Positions 1 through 9,162 of a stretch of DNA of 64,000 nucleotides are shown here, piece after piece (the first letter of the stretch is position 1; every line of letters begins with the position of its first letter). The notes under the pieces are model-generated. The model worked only from the letters and a program-made list of their open reading frames with translations, ran no database searches and was not told the DNA's origin. The stretch comes from Vibrio mimicus (GTDB lineage Bacteria; Pseudomonadota; Gammaproteobacteria; Enterobacterales; Vibrionaceae), in NCBI RefSeq assembly GCF_019048845.1, contig NZ_CP077426.1, forward strand, positions 1,473,501 through 1,537,500, in the 5' to 3' direction. A program made the translations under genes and the position numbers.

Positions 1-12
1 TATAGCCGGAGA

Positions 13-39
13 AAAATGAACAGAAAGTGAATTCATTTT
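13..39 (-). terminator. weak hairpin downstream of radD
   Basis: An 8-bp inverted repeat (AAAATGAA at 13-20, TTCATTTT at 32-39) lies 37 bases past the radD stop. Read on the minus strand the right arm carries the T run, as in a weak intrinsic terminator. The stem is AT-only, so this is tentative. Confidence 0.3.
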
Positions 40-75
40 CAACCCTTTCCGGTTTGCAAGGGATAGTCGCTGTTT

Positions 76-1842
76 CTAGGGCTGTAATGGCTTGCTCTCG
101 GTTGGAGAAACAAACTCATCGGCAAACACTTTGTCACGAATTGCCCAAAAGCGGCCAGATTTACGAGCAATCACAAACAATGGCGGCCGAAAACGGTGCT
201 GATGATCCACCACTTTTGCTGGCGTTGCTGCCTCAAATGAACGATGTTTATCCGCCAAATGTGGGCGCACAAATTGATCACGAAATTGCTGCTTTTGGCG
301 TGGTGTACTCAACGGCCAAAATTGGTGTACTTGTACGTTATCTTGGCCGTGGTAAGTCACTTGAAGCTGACTCTTGCCTTTGGCGTCTTTATGAACTTTC
401 AAGCTCATGTCGGTACATTCAAATACCAAGGCATCTTTCAGATTGAGCGCTTCTTTGAGCTTTTTATCAGGGTCAACCAAGGTGGCATCGCATTCATGGC
501 AGATGCGTGCAGCGATGTCGTTATCCGCACCACACTCATTGCAGTATTTAGCCCGAAAGCGATAACCACAATGTTCACGCTCGCCCGTCTCTTCATCAGT
601 GAAAAAACCTTGGCAGCGACGACCATAATGCTCAAGTAAGAAGTCGTTCGCATCCAGCTTGCCCCAAAAATTATTGTTAAAACCGCATGCGGGGCAGGGA
701 ATGGTGATGATTTCGCTGTCTGAATCTGGCTTTGGATCACCGACTTCAGGCTGATACAAGTCGTACTGGTTTCCCGCGTAGTCGAGCACCAAGCAGTCGG
801 TTTTACCTGAGGAAAGGCGCAGCCCGCGGCCAATGATTTGCTGATATAAGCTGACTGATTCGGTGGGGCGTAAAATCGCAATCAAATCGACATGCGGCGC
901 ATCAAATCCGGTGGTGAGCACAGACACGTTGACCAAAAACTTTATCTGCTGCTGTTTGAAAGCTTGGATGATGCGATCACGTTCCGGCGTTGGGGTATCC
1001 CCTATCACTAACGCGGAGTGCTCGGCAGGCAGCAAGCGGTAAATCTCTTCGGCGTGGCGTACTGTTGCGGCAAAAATCATCACTCCTTGTCGATCTTTAG
1101 CAAACTGAATGATCTGCGCGATTATTTGCGGTGTGGCACGTTGTGACTGTTCAATCACTAAATCGAGTTCTGACTCGCGGTAACGCCCAGTATTGGCTGG
1201 TTTAAGCTGCGAAAAGTCGTAACTCATCACGGGCGTATCAATCAGTTTCGCGGGGGTGAGAAAGCCTTCATCGAGCAGATAATGAATCGGTAGCTCAAAA
1301 ATACAATCGCGGAAAAAACGGGGATCTTCGCTACGCACTAAACCGCGAGTGTGGTACTGATAGAGCCATCCCATTCCGAGCCGATAAGGGGTTGCAGTCA
1401 ACCCTAACACTTTCATCCCCGGATTGAGTTCCAACAAGTGGCTGATTACTTTTTGATAGCTGCTGTTTTTGTCATCGGGTACACGATGGCATTCATCAAT
1501 CACCAATAAAGAGAACTGGTTTTGGAACTCGGATAAGTTGCGAACTACTGATTGTACTGAGGCAAACACGACTTGTTGGTCGGTTTCTTTACGGCCTAAT
1601 CCTGCCGAAAAAATGGCTCCCGTCAGGCCATAGCCTTCATATTTGGCGTGGTTTTGCTCAACCAGTTCTTTGACATGCGCCAATACCAATACGCGGCCAC
1701 GTGCAAGGCGGGCGAGTTCTGCAATCACTAAGCTTTTGCCCGCACCGGTCGGGAGCACAATCACGGCTGGGGTTGAATGCTGGCGAAAATAGTGCACGAC
1801 GGCTTTGACTGAGTCGGCTTGATAAGGTCGTAACGTATACAT
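76..1842 (-). CDS. radD: RadD (YejH) family DEAD/DEAH helicase
   Basis: A superfamily 2 helicase-like ATPase of about 588 residues, the usual length for RadD/YejH, a protein linked in E. coli to DNA repair and recombination intermediates. Visible motifs in order are Walker A (PTGAGKS, about residue 32), the DEAH-type box as DECH, LTATP (motif III), and TTGFDAP followed by QIIGRGLR (motifs V and VI). Downstream is a cysteine-rich region with several CxxC pairs, probably zinc-binding, as in RadD. The open frame extends to 1908, but the family starts with an M-x-TLRPYQ block, so the ATG at 1842 is preferred. It is divergent from rsuA, the same arrangement as in E. coli. The family call is secure; the start is fairly sure. 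Confidence 0.92.
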   Translation of the reverse strand: MYTLRPYQADSVKAVVHYFRQHSTPAVIVLPTGAGKSLVIAELARLARGRVLVLAHVKELVEQNHAKYEGYGLTGAIFSAGLGRKETDQQVVFASVQSVVRNLSEFQNQFSLLVIDECHRVPDDKNSSYQKVISHLLELNPGMKVLGLTATPYRLGMGWLYQYHTRGLVRSEDPRFFRDCIFELPIHYLLDEGFLTPAKLIDTPVMSYDFSQLKPANTGRYRESELDLVIEQSQRATPQIIAQIIQFAKDRQGVMIFAATVRHAEEIYRLLPAEHSALVIGDTPTPERDRIIQAFKQQQIKFLVNVSVLTTGFDAPHVDLIAILRPTESVSLYQQIIGRGLRLSSGKTDCLVLDYAGNQYDLYQPEVGDPKPDSDSEIITIPCPACGFNNNFWGKLDANDFLLEHYGRRCQGFFTDEETGEREHCGYRFRAKYCNECGADNDIAARICHECDATLVDPDKKLKEALNLKDALVFECTDMSLKVHKDAKGKSQLQVTYHGQDNVQVHQFWPLSTPRQKQQFRDQFVRPHLADKHRSFEAATPAKVVDHQHRFRPPLFVIARKSGRFWAIRDKVFADEFVSPTESKPLQP

Positions 1843-1942
1843 CCGATGGGAGTTACCGAAGTTGTTTGGGCAATTGATGTGTTTTGCATCGCTTAGGATG
1901 TGTGACATGCAATTGCGCTGGGTAATTGTGGTGACAGGTCTG

Positions 1943-1948
1943 TATAAT
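1943..1948 (+). promoter_or_regulatory. -10 element for rsuA
   Basis: A perfect TATAAT lies 28 bases before the rsuA ATG. No convincing -35 hexamer stands at 16-18 bp, so activity rests on the -10 alone. A GAGGT ribosome-binding site follows at 1967-1971. Confidence 0.45.
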
Positions 1949-1975
1949 AGCCGACTTCAAGCAGATGAGGTAAGC

Positions 1976-2671
1976 ATGCGTTTAGACAAATTCCTGTGTG
2001 ATGCGCTCGGTACGACGCGCAAAGAGGCCACTCAACTTCTCAAAAGAGGTGAAGTGACCGTTGATGATGTAGTGCAAAAAAGTGGCGCATTCAAACTCAA
2101 AGAGACTTCATGCGTTGAGTGGCAAGATCGCGAAATCACGCTGCATGGACCACGCTATATCATGATGCATAAGCCTGACGGTGTGGTCTGCTCACATGAA
2201 GATGGCTTCAACCAAACTGCTTTTACCTTGCTTGATGAAGTGAATATAGAAGACTTGCATTTCGCAGGACGTCTGGATGTGGATACCACAGGTTTACTGC
2301 TGATTACCGATGATGGCCAGTGGTCACACCGTGTGACTTCACCAAAACATAAGTGTGAGAAAACGTACCGCGTGTGGTTGGCCGATCCGATTCAAGCCGA
2401 TTATGCTGAACAATTCACCAAAGGCATCGAATTACGCGGTGAGCGTGAATTGACCTTACCTGCACAGCTGGAAGTGGTTAGCGAAACCGAAGTACTGCTG
2501 ACCATTCATGAAGGTAAATACCACCAAGTGAAGCGCATGTTTGCGGCTTTGGGTAATAAAGTCATTGGGTTGCATCGTGAGCGAATTGGACAAATTACTT
2601 TGGATGAAGGCTTAGAACCGGGTGAATATCGTTATTTAACGGAAGATGAAGTCGCTTCAATCTGGAAATAA
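1976..2671 (+). CDS. rsuA: RsuA, 16S rRNA pseudouridine-516 synthase
   Basis: Forms pseudouridine at position 516 of 16S rRNA during small-subunit assembly. The 231-residue product has an N-terminal S4 RNA-binding domain (MRLDKFLCDALG onward, residues 1-60), then the synthase domain with the catalytic GRLDVDTTGLLL motif (the Asp after GRL is the nucleophile), followed by EKTYRV and KYHQVKRMFAALG. These match RsuA rather than RluB/RluE. The open frame begins at 1862, but GAGGT six bases before the ATG at 1976 and the family N-terminus fix the start here. It is followed about 200 bp later by bcr, as in enterobacteria. Confidence 0.95.
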   Translation: MRLDKFLCDALGTTRKEATQLLKRGEVTVDDVVQKSGAFKLKETSCVEWQDREITLHGPRYIMMHKPDGVVCSHEDGFNQTAFTLLDEVNIEDLHFAGRLDVDTTGLLLITDDGQWSHRVTSPKHKCEKTYRVWLADPIQADYAEQFTKGIELRGERELTLPAQLEVVSETEVLLTIHEGKYHQVKRMFAALGNKVIGLHRERIGQITLDEGLEPGEYRYLTEDEVASIWK

Positions 2672-2876
2672 ACAGAGATTTAGGAAATAGATTGTTTCCG
2701 AATTAGAACTAGTGAATCGCGGTATTTTTTAAGACCATACTTTAAAACCATCGGGGAAGTTCCACTTGAAGATGCCGCTTCAAGTTGCTGGCGTATCAAC
2801 GCCCCATCGAGAAATCTCTGATTAGCGTAAGCCTTGTGCCGTTCGCCAACACATTAACCTAGTTCTACGGAGAATT
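2672..2876 (+). other. rsuA-bcr intergenic leader with hairpins
   Basis: This 205-base gap has no gene. It contains a 7-bp hairpin (ACTTGAA 2764-2770, TTCAAGT 2779-2785) and a GC-rich stretch just after it. It could be the structured 5' leader of bcr, but I do not recognise a known riboswitch class. Confidence 0.3.
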
Positions 2877-4082
2877 ATGCCTGTCCCATCCATGAATACT
2901 CGGCAAGCTCCACAAATGAGTTTGCTGCTTTATATTGTGCTCGGTGCGCTTGGTGCTTTGACACCGCTGGCGATCGACATGTATTTACCCGCCATGCCAA
3001 CCATTGCCCGCGATTTTGGTGTGAATGCGGGTGCGGTGCAAATTACCCTGACGGCATACACCGCTGGCTTTGCGATAGGGCAGTTGCTACATGGTCCACT
3101 CGCTGACAGCTATGGCCGTCGCCCCGTGATGTTATGCGGTATTTTTTTATTCGGCATCGCAGCGATGGTCAGTGCCACCACGGATGGCATTGATGCTTTA
3201 ACCTATGTTCGTGCTGCGCAAGGTTTTGCAGGCGCTGCCGCCGCGGTAGTTATCCAAGCTGTGGTGCGCGATATGTTTGATCGTGAAGATTTTGCGCGAG
3301 CGATGTCGTTTGTCACTTTAGTGGTGACACTCGCCCCCTTGGTTGCGCCTATGATTGGCGGGCACTTAGCAATTTGGTTCGGTTGGCGTTCGATTTTCTG
3401 GGTACTGGCACTGTTTGCCGCGCTTGTGATCGCTATGGTGATGTGGAAAATCCCAGAAACGCTGAGCCCTGAGAATCGTCAACCATTGCGTTTTCGTAGC
3501 ACCATTCGTAACTACAATAATCTTTGCAAAAACCCCGTAGCGATGGGGCTCATTTTCTCGGGTGCTTTTTCATTTGCGGGAATGTTCGCTTTCTTAACCG
3601 CAGGGGCGTTTGTATACATCGATATTTATGGTGTCAGCCCGAGTGAGTTCGGTTACCTGTTTGGACTGAATATCGTGGCGATGATTGCCATGACCAGCAT
3701 TAACGGCCGTTTTGTAAAACGAGTTGGCTCGCACAACATGCTGCGCTTTGGCTTACTTATCCAATTGATTGCTGGGATTGGTCTATTCACGAGTTGGTTA
3801 ATGAATTGGGGATTGTGGGGAACCGTACCTTTTGTGGTGCTGTTTGTTGGCACAATTTCAACGATAGGCAGTAACTCCATGGGATTACTGCTGAGTAAAT
3901 ACCCACGCATGGCGGGCACGGCTTCGTCATTAGCGGGGACGCTACGTTTTGGTACCGGCTCGATTGTGGGGGCAGTGGTTGCTGCAATGCCAGGTACTGA
4001 AACGTGGCCAATGATATTTGTGATGGCGGCTTGCTCTGTGTTATCAGGCGCCTTTTACTGGACGTTAGGAAGAAAAGCGTAA
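2877..4082 (+). CDS. bcr: Bcr/CflA-family MFS multidrug efflux transporter
   Basis: An inner-membrane proton-coupled exporter of the 12-helix drug:H+ antiporter-1 type; E. coli Bcr exports bicyclomycin and other compounds. The 401-residue product has the TM1 signature PLAIDMYLPAMPTIARDFG and the MFS loop 2-3 motif GPLADSYGRRPVML (about residues 72-86), with alternating hydrophobic spans to the end. The start is supported by ACGGAG at 2867-2872. Its stop codon overlaps the ATG of the next gene by one base, so the two are translationally coupled. The substrate here is unknown. Confidence 0.9.
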   Translation: MPVPSMNTRQAPQMSLLLYIVLGALGALTPLAIDMYLPAMPTIARDFGVNAGAVQITLTAYTAGFAIGQLLHGPLADSYGRRPVMLCGIFLFGIAAMVSATTDGIDALTYVRAAQGFAGAAAAVVIQAVVRDMFDREDFARAMSFVTLVVTLAPLVAPMIGGHLAIWFGWRSIFWVLALFAALVIAMVMWKIPETLSPENRQPLRFRSTIRNYNNLCKNPVAMGLIFSGAFSFAGMFAFLTAGAFVYIDIYGVSPSEFGYLFGLNIVAMIAMTSINGRFVKRVGSHNMLRFGLLIQLIAGIGLFTSWLMNWGLWGTVPFVVLFVGTISTIGSNSMGLLLSKYPRMAGTASSLAGTLRFGTGSIVGAVVAAMPGTETWPMIFVMAACSVLSGAFYWTLGRKA

Positions 4083-4741
4083 TGGCGAACTACCATTTAG
4101 AAATTCAAAATGTGGTGAACACTGCATTGGCGGAATTAGAGGCCGAGCATAAAGCGGGCAAACTGGCGAATGCGCCTGTGGCGAATAACCATTTTTTGGT
4201 GCACTGGGTGACCAAGGCGCTGAAAGCGCAACGTTTTCATCGTTGTGTGGGTAACAATTTAACTCAGTGGCAAAAAGCAGGGCGCTCAAAAGGGACAGAA
4301 TCACAACTGTTACCGACGTTTCAACGCATCTCTGCGTATTACGCCCATTTCTTTGCTGAGCAAGAGCATACGCCGATTACCGATAAGCAGATCGAAGCGT
4401 TTCTGGATGAGATGGAGCAAGCCGGTTGGGAAGTTTCAACCTCTGAACCATTAGTGAATGCAGGCAAAGTACAGATTTTTACCGATGGTCAGAACTCATT
4501 GGCATTGTGTTCCGTGCAGTGTGAAGCCTGTTTCGATGGTGAGCTGTTAGTCAAACCAATGAACTGGTTTGTGCGTGGGCATCATGCCGGTTTTGTTGAA
4601 AAAGCTTTTGCTGCCGGATTTATGGTTCACAAGCAGACTGATTACAAATCGAATGTGAAATATCACGGTGAATACCTGATTTTCCCTGCCAACCAAGGCA
4701 CACAGTTAGCTGAGATTCCGATTTCTTTTCGTGCTCAATAG
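4082..4741 (+). CDS. DUF2913-type hypothetical protein
   Basis: A 219-residue soluble protein without signal peptide or membrane span. From memory it resembles the Vibrio/Shewanella DUF2913 family, whose function is unknown; I could not verify this by search. The start at 4082 is chosen because the bcr stop TAA shares its last A with this ATG, which is strong evidence of coupled translation. Upstream in-frame codons would extend it into bcr. It contains several Cys and Trp residues around residues 140-170, including a C-x-x-x-x-C-x-x-C-like pattern, but no motif I can assign. A bidirectional hairpin follows 20 bases after its stop. Confidence 0.75.
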   Translation: MANYHLEIQNVVNTALAELEAEHKAGKLANAPVANNHFLVHWVTKALKAQRFHRCVGNNLTQWQKAGRSKGTESQLLPTFQRISAYYAHFFAEQEHTPITDKQIEAFLDEMEQAGWEVSTSEPLVNAGKVQIFTDGQNSLALCSVQCEACFDGELLVKPMNWFVRGHHAGFVEKAFAAGFMVHKQTDYKSNVKYHGEYLIFPANQGTQLAEIPISFRAQ

Positions 4742-4760
4742 GTAGATTTGATCGATAAAT

Positions 4761-4790
4761 CAATCCCGTCACTTACTTTTGACGGGATTG
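4761..4790. terminator. bidirectional terminator hairpin at island left edge
   Basis: CAATCCCGTC (4761-4770) pairs perfectly with GACGGGATTG (4781-4790) across a 10-base loop. It lies between two convergent genes and marks the change from ordinary chromosomal composition to the AT-rich island. Confidence 0.7.
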
Positions 4791-4811
4791 GTTTAGAAGT
4801 GTTACGTATAG

Positions 4812-7805
4812 TTATTTGTGGATATAGGTATTTTTCAGTAATAAAGTATTTGCTATGGGAGCGATACTTGGTAATTCTAGCCCACTACTAAAACTCATAA
4901 TCATAGTCTCACTTTTATCTAATCTGGCTTTCATTCTTTTATAAGTTTTTGGACCTATAACTAAGAAATCATTGACACGAGTAGAATTATAGAATGTTGA
5001 GCGACTAAGGATTTTTTCAGTTGAATCAATTTCGAAGCATACACTTTCATTAACATTATAGTATTCGCTCCAATATGGGTCGCTACAACTAATCGTGTAA
5101 AGTTGCGCTTGCTTTGACTCTAAATTATCCTCTGTATTGTATCTTATTAAAAGATGAGCAAGATCACCTGCGGATAATAGCTCAATCTCACTTATGAGAT
5201 CTTGGTTGTTTTCCAGAACATTACTTTTTATTTTCTTCGCAATGTAATAACTGTTTACTTGATACAGATTACGCTTGGATGCTACCAAGAAAACGGTATG
5301 TCTCTGATCAGAGATAGCAACAATGTCTTCAATATCATCGTCAAATTCAATTCCATTGCTAACTTTATCTCTGTAAGTTGGTGCTCGATCTAAACCATCA
5401 GTTAAAAAGATGGCATTCTTACCGTTTCTTAATTTACATAGAAATAGTGCATTTGTTTCTGAATATTTACTCGTTGATTCAACGGCTGCGATAACAGAAG
5501 CAATATCTCGATCAGCTCCGCCCCATGGAAGTTCATTTGAAAACCCTAATGACTCTATCTTGTCAAAGTATTGATAGCTGGCTTTTGCATAATTTTCATT
5601 TATACTTCTTTCAAAAGAAAAAACTTTTCCAGAATTTTCATATGAATTTGAAACAACAATTGATCTAGGGAAGTTAATTTTTCCTTTTAACTCTAAGTTG
5701 ACATTATTTTGTCCAACGAGATCTAATGTTTTAAATGATGTGCGTTTTGCATATTTGAAACCATTCGTATCTTCCACAATAGAAAGAAACTGACCTTTGG
5801 GACCGTATATCAAATCTTCTGGCTTTAATACTTGAAGAGTAAAATCGTTGATCGGGGTCGGATTAAATTTCGGTTTTAATAATGTATAGAGAATTTTAGC
5901 CAATAAAACAGCTCCACCGGCAACGAGAGCAACGATACCTAGTGGACCAGCACATGACAACCCTAATAGTGCCGTTAATCCAGATACCACACCAATCGTT
6001 GATACGGCAACATTAAGTGTTTCAAATACGATAGAGGATATATCTAGAGAGTTCACACTATTAATCAAAGCATCTACGGCATAATATAGTCCAACAGCGG
6101 AAAGGATAAAGGATACTTTGGTAACAAGCTTTGCAATTATGGTTTGATTAAATAAAGCATGAGCTATATTTTGTATTGGTCTATTAATCAGCTTTTTAGC
6201 ATTACTTGCCCCTAACCAGAATGTGGCATATTTTTCAAAATACATAGTTGCTTTGGTTAAGCTAGCTGGTGACATTTTTTTCATGTAAGCAGAAATAGCT
6301 TCTACAGCAGCGTAGTAACCAATACTAGAAATGGTGTCAAACATTTGAGTTGCGATGCCAAGTTTAGCGCCAAAACCTGTCGGTTTTTCATCAGATGACG
6401 TGATAGCCCACATATGATGAGCGGAGCTAAATAGAAATAAAAATGTATTTAGCATAGCAGTAGGCGCTAATCGAGTACTAGACCCAACTAATATTCTTTT
6501 TGTTAGTCTAGTTTGTGCGTATTTTATTATAGGGTTTCTCGTCTGTTTTAAACTATTAAGGTTATTGTCTGCCAGGCTTCTTCTTGTTCTTAGTTTAACA
6601 GGAACCGTGCTAGATGTAATATCATCTTTAAATTCAGGATAAATCTTTTGGAGCATGGAAACACTCTGATCACTGAAGATAGACGTATTAGCCCAATCGA
6701 GAGATGAAAGTTTTGCAACAAATTCTTCTTCATTTTGTTTCTCGAAGAAATTCATCCAAAAGCTTTCAATTTCTTTGTTACTGTTTGTCTTTAATGTATG
6801 AAGAGTTTCTTTGATTAACTCTTCATTATTTACAGCAGCATAAATTTGTGAGGAATCTCCCCACCTTGTACTCATAGATGTTGCTAATGCGATTGTGTTA
6901 TAGAGAGTGTCTTCAAATTTTTTAATTATTTCCGATGATAGCCCACTTTCTCCTTTATCTTTTCCTGCACGGCTTAAAATACCAATTATACCAACCAAGC
7001 TCATCGTATTCTGAAATGCTTGTTGAATACTGTAACTATCTACTCTACCTATTACCATCGAATCTATGCGATTTTCTAGTTTTGGTTCTTCAAGGTACCA
7101 GTTGTATAACTCATTTGCCCATTTAGTAGGGTTAGACATTTTATAACGGTGTAACCTATGGCCAAGTGATCCACTGGCAAAAGATACAGCAATGCTATAA
7201 AGATCACTCATCAGATTCTTAAAGTTACTTGTTTCTTTCTCATTTTCTATATTTGACTTAACACCAAACATATCCCATGAATTCAGTTGTTTCCTCTCTT
7301 CTCGAGATAATTTTGCCAGTTCATCTTTATTGCTGTATACCCCTTGGATCATTTGGGCAATAAACTCAGGCATTATTTCTGTCAAGTAACTTTTATGCTT
7401 TTCTTTGATTTTCCAAACATTATTGATTTTATCTGACATACCAAGGACTTGTTGGTTTGGTGACATATTTTCACCAAGAAGTTGAGCTATGTACCGATGT
7501 TTTTCATTAAATACATCTTTAATGATTTCATTGAACATTACACTAGAAATGTATTGTACTTCATCAATAGCTTCTTCAAAGTACTGTTTGGGATATCCTA
7601 CACAGGCAAGAGCATTGGTACTTTTAGTGTAGAAATTAATCTTATCAAGATCTTCTAATGTTGGAATGTCTGTCGATGTTGATATGTCGCATACAGCTGC
7701 ATAAACAGTATTAGGAACAAATGCAAATCCAGCGACAGCACTTAATGCTGAAATGGAGGAATAGGTTAGAAAACTTCTTTTCGAAGGGTCAAATTTAGCT
7801 CTCAT
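4812..7805 (-). CDS. large Tat-signal-bearing protein with pore-like region, candidate effector or toxin
   Basis: I do not recognise this 997-residue protein. The N-terminus is a Tat-like signal: S-K-R-S-F-L at residues 8-13 (a lysine-arginine form of the twin-arginine motif), a moderately hydrophobic stretch, then V-Y-A at 34-36 as a signal peptidase I site. Residues 40-400 look helical and polar. R-T-R-R at 406-409 resembles a proprotein-convertase site. Hydrophobic segments lie at about 447-466, 556-580 and 595-643; the last is a Gly/Ala-rich helical-hairpin-like stretch reminiscent of pore-forming or translocation domains. Residues 650-997 look beta-rich. AAAGG lies 10 bases before the ATG. 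It lies downstream of tatABC with a terminator-like hairpin between. I infer an exported toxin or large surface effector; a structural or enzymatic role is not excluded. Confidence 0.7.
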   Translation of the reverse strand: MRAKFDPSKRSFLTYSSISALSAVAGFAFVPNTVYAAVCDISTSTDIPTLEDLDKINFYTKSTNALACVGYPKQYFEEAIDEVQYISSVMFNEIIKDVFNEKHRYIAQLLGENMSPNQQVLGMSDKINNVWKIKEKHKSYLTEIMPEFIAQMIQGVYSNKDELAKLSREERKQLNSWDMFGVKSNIENEKETSNFKNLMSDLYSIAVSFASGSLGHRLHRYKMSNPTKWANELYNWYLEEPKLENRIDSMVIGRVDSYSIQQAFQNTMSLVGIIGILSRAGKDKGESGLSSEIIKKFEDTLYNTIALATSMSTRWGDSSQIYAAVNNEELIKETLHTLKTNSNKEIESFWMNFFEKQNEEEFVAKLSSLDWANTSIFSDQSVSMLQKIYPEFKDDITSSTVPVKLRTRRSLADNNLNSLKQTRNPIIKYAQTRLTKRILVGSSTRLAPTAMLNTFLFLFSSAHHMWAITSSDEKPTGFGAKLGIATQMFDTISSIGYYAAVEAISAYMKKMSPASLTKATMYFEKYATFWLGASNAKKLINRPIQNIAHALFNQTIIAKLVTKVSFILSAVGLYYAVDALINSVNSLDISSIVFETLNVAVSTIGVVSGLTALLGLSCAGPLGIVALVAGGAVLLAKILYTLLKPKFNPTPINDFTLQVLKPEDLIYGPKGQFLSIVEDTNGFKYAKRTSFKTLDLVGQNNVNLELKGKINFPRSIVVSNSYENSGKVFSFERSINENYAKASYQYFDKIESLGFSNELPWGGADRDIASVIAAVESTSKYSETNALFLCKLRNGKNAIFLTDGLDRAPTYRDKVSNGIEFDDDIEDIVAISDQRHTVFLVASKRNLYQVNSYYIAKKIKSNVLENNQDLISEIELLSAGDLAHLLIRYNTEDNLESKQAQLYTISCSDPYWSEYYNVNESVCFEIDSTEKILSRSTFYNSTRVNDFLVIGPKTYKRMKARLDKSETMIMSFSSGLELPSIAPIANTLLLKNTYIHK

Positions 7806-7845
7806 AAATAATATGCCTTTAATGAAAATAGATATTTGTATGGCG

Positions 7846-7880
7846 AAAAATAAAATGGCAACTTTTATTTATAGTTGCCA
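7846..7880 (-). terminator. terminator-like hairpin between tatC and the cargo gene
   Basis: On the minus strand TGGCAACT and AGTTGCCA (8-bp perfect stem, 7856-7880, 9-base loop) are followed by TTTTATTTTT. This is a textbook intrinsic terminator, placed after tatC and only about 40 bases before the cargo start codon. It implies separate or attenuated expression of the cargo. Confidence 0.65.
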
Positions 7881-7984
7881 ATCTTTCACCATTTAATTTT
7901 AATATATCTATCATTAATTGGTATTGGCACGTGGAATATAAGGGTGTACTTATTTGCCATGCTATAATTTTATATCTTCAAGCG

Positions 7985-8725
7985 TTAATGAATTTTATTT
8001 TCATCATTGGGTGTGTAAAACCTAGAACATAGAATTCCTATTTCGAACAAGAGATACATTGGAATGGCTAATAATGTTTGTGAGACAATATCTGGAGGGG
8101 TAAGTAGCATCCCGATAATAAATAAACTAACAATGATGTATGAGCGCTTATCTATCAAGCTTTGTGGTGTGGTTACTCCAGACCAACATAACAGAATAAT
8201 TGCAATAGGAATTTCAAAAGCGATTCCAAATGCCATAAATAAAGCAAGAATAAAGTCTAGGTAACTCGATATATCAGTTGAAAACTCTACACCACCTAAT
8301 GAAATACTCGTAAAGAAACTAAATACTAAAGGAAATACTACGAAGTAAGCGAATGCAATACCTGCATAGAATAATAAGGAACTTGAAAGTAGTAATGGAA
8401 TGATTAGACGACGTTCATGCATGTACAATCCAGGAGCAACAAATGCCCATATTTGGTAAAGAATAAGTGGTGCTGCAATGAACACTGAAACAATCAATGT
8501 GAGTTTTAGCGGGGTAAAAAATGGTGATGCAACATCCGTTGCTATCATGGTTGTTCCAGATGGAAGGCGCTCAACCAAAGGCGCTGAGATAAATTCGTAA
8601 ATTTGGTTAGAGAAAAAAATGAGACTGGCAAAAACTAACAGCACGGCAAGTATAGAATATAGCAGACGATTACGAAGCTCTAATAAATGGGAAATTAAAG
8701 GGGGAGTCTGTTTGGTGGTAGACAT
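7985..8725 (-). CDS. tatC: TatC, accessory twin-arginine translocase subunit
   Basis: The multispanning receptor of the Tat system, which binds the twin-arginine signal peptide in the inner membrane. The 246-residue length is normal and six hydrophobic spans are visible. Family residues are present: LLELRNR with Glu16 and Arg18, the Pro of [10 protein letters not shown] (near 68), [12 protein letters not shown] with Phe95 and Glu104 (signal-binding patch), and AFEIP with Glu171. AGAGG sits 6 bases before the ATG. The minus-strand order tatA-tatB-tatC matches a complete system. Its low-GC coding contrasts with the flanking chromosome, so I take it as a second copy, not the housekeeping tatC. 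Confidence 0.95.
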   Translation of the reverse strand: MSTTKQTPPLISHLLELRNRLLYSILAVLLVFASLIFFSNQIYEFISAPLVERLPSGTTMIATDVASPFFTPLKLTLIVSVFIAAPLILYQIWAFVAPGLYMHERRLIIPLLLSSSLLFYAGIAFAYFVVFPLVFSFFTSISLGGVEFSTDISSYLDFILALFMAFGIAFEIPIAIILLCWSGVTTPQSLIDKRSYIIVSLFIIGMLLTPPDIVSQTLLAIPMYLLFEIGILCSRFYTPNDENKIH

Positions 8726-8785
8726 GTTAACCTCTTTTAAACAGAACGGAAAAGAAGCAACTAAGAATTACTTCTTATCACGAGA

Positions 8786-9160
8786 TTATTCAGCTTGGTT
8801 ATTCGCCAAGTTAAGGCTAAGCTGCTTTTCTTGATGAGTTGATTCAGACTCCATTATTGTTTGCTTAGGTTTTGCTTCAATCTGTGGTGGCTCTATTGTA
8901 ATGTTGACCGAGTGTGCTGAAGTTTTTAGCTCAGATGAGAAAATATCCATGTCGAGCTGTTTCGCTTTACTTATATGTGCTTTCAACTCTATGAGATCCA
9001 AGTCCTCTGAGAGTTCATCTTTGATGTTATTTATTGTGCGTTTTGTAGCTCCAATAATGCGTGACACATGACGAATCGCATCAGGTAAGCGCTCTGGACC
9101 AATGACAATTATGGCAATTATAGAAATTAAAGTTAACTCCCCGATACCCACATCAAACAC
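8786..9160 (-). CDS. tatB: TatB, accessory twin-arginine translocase subunit
   Basis: Partners TatC in recognising Tat substrates. The 124-residue product has one N-terminal membrane helix with the TatB-specific Glu8 (GIGELTL) and the G-P hinge of VIGPERLP at about 21-22, then an amphipathic helix and a polar, poorly conserved tail. It starts with GTG two bases after the tatA stop, so translational coupling is likely. The N-terminus MFDVGIGEL is that of TatB, not TatA. Confidence 0.92.
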   Translation of the reverse strand: MFDVGIGELTLISIIAIIVIGPERLPDAIRHVSRIIGATKRTINNIKDELSEDLDLIELKAHISKAKQLDMDIFSSELKTSAHSVNITIEPPQIEAKPKQTIMESESTHQEKQLSLNLANNQAE

Positions 9161-9162
9161 AG

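Noticed and set aside
27..446. Plus-strand frame opposite the radD 3' end
   Set aside because: It lies antisense to a clear helicase gene and has no ribosome-binding site or recognisable product.
1842..1908. N-terminal extension of RadD from the upstream ATG
   Set aside because: The family begins at the TLRPYQ block, and the extension would overlap the rsuA upstream region without a ribosome-binding site.
8064..8264. Plus-strand frame opposite tatC
   Set aside because: Antisense to a securely identified tatC.
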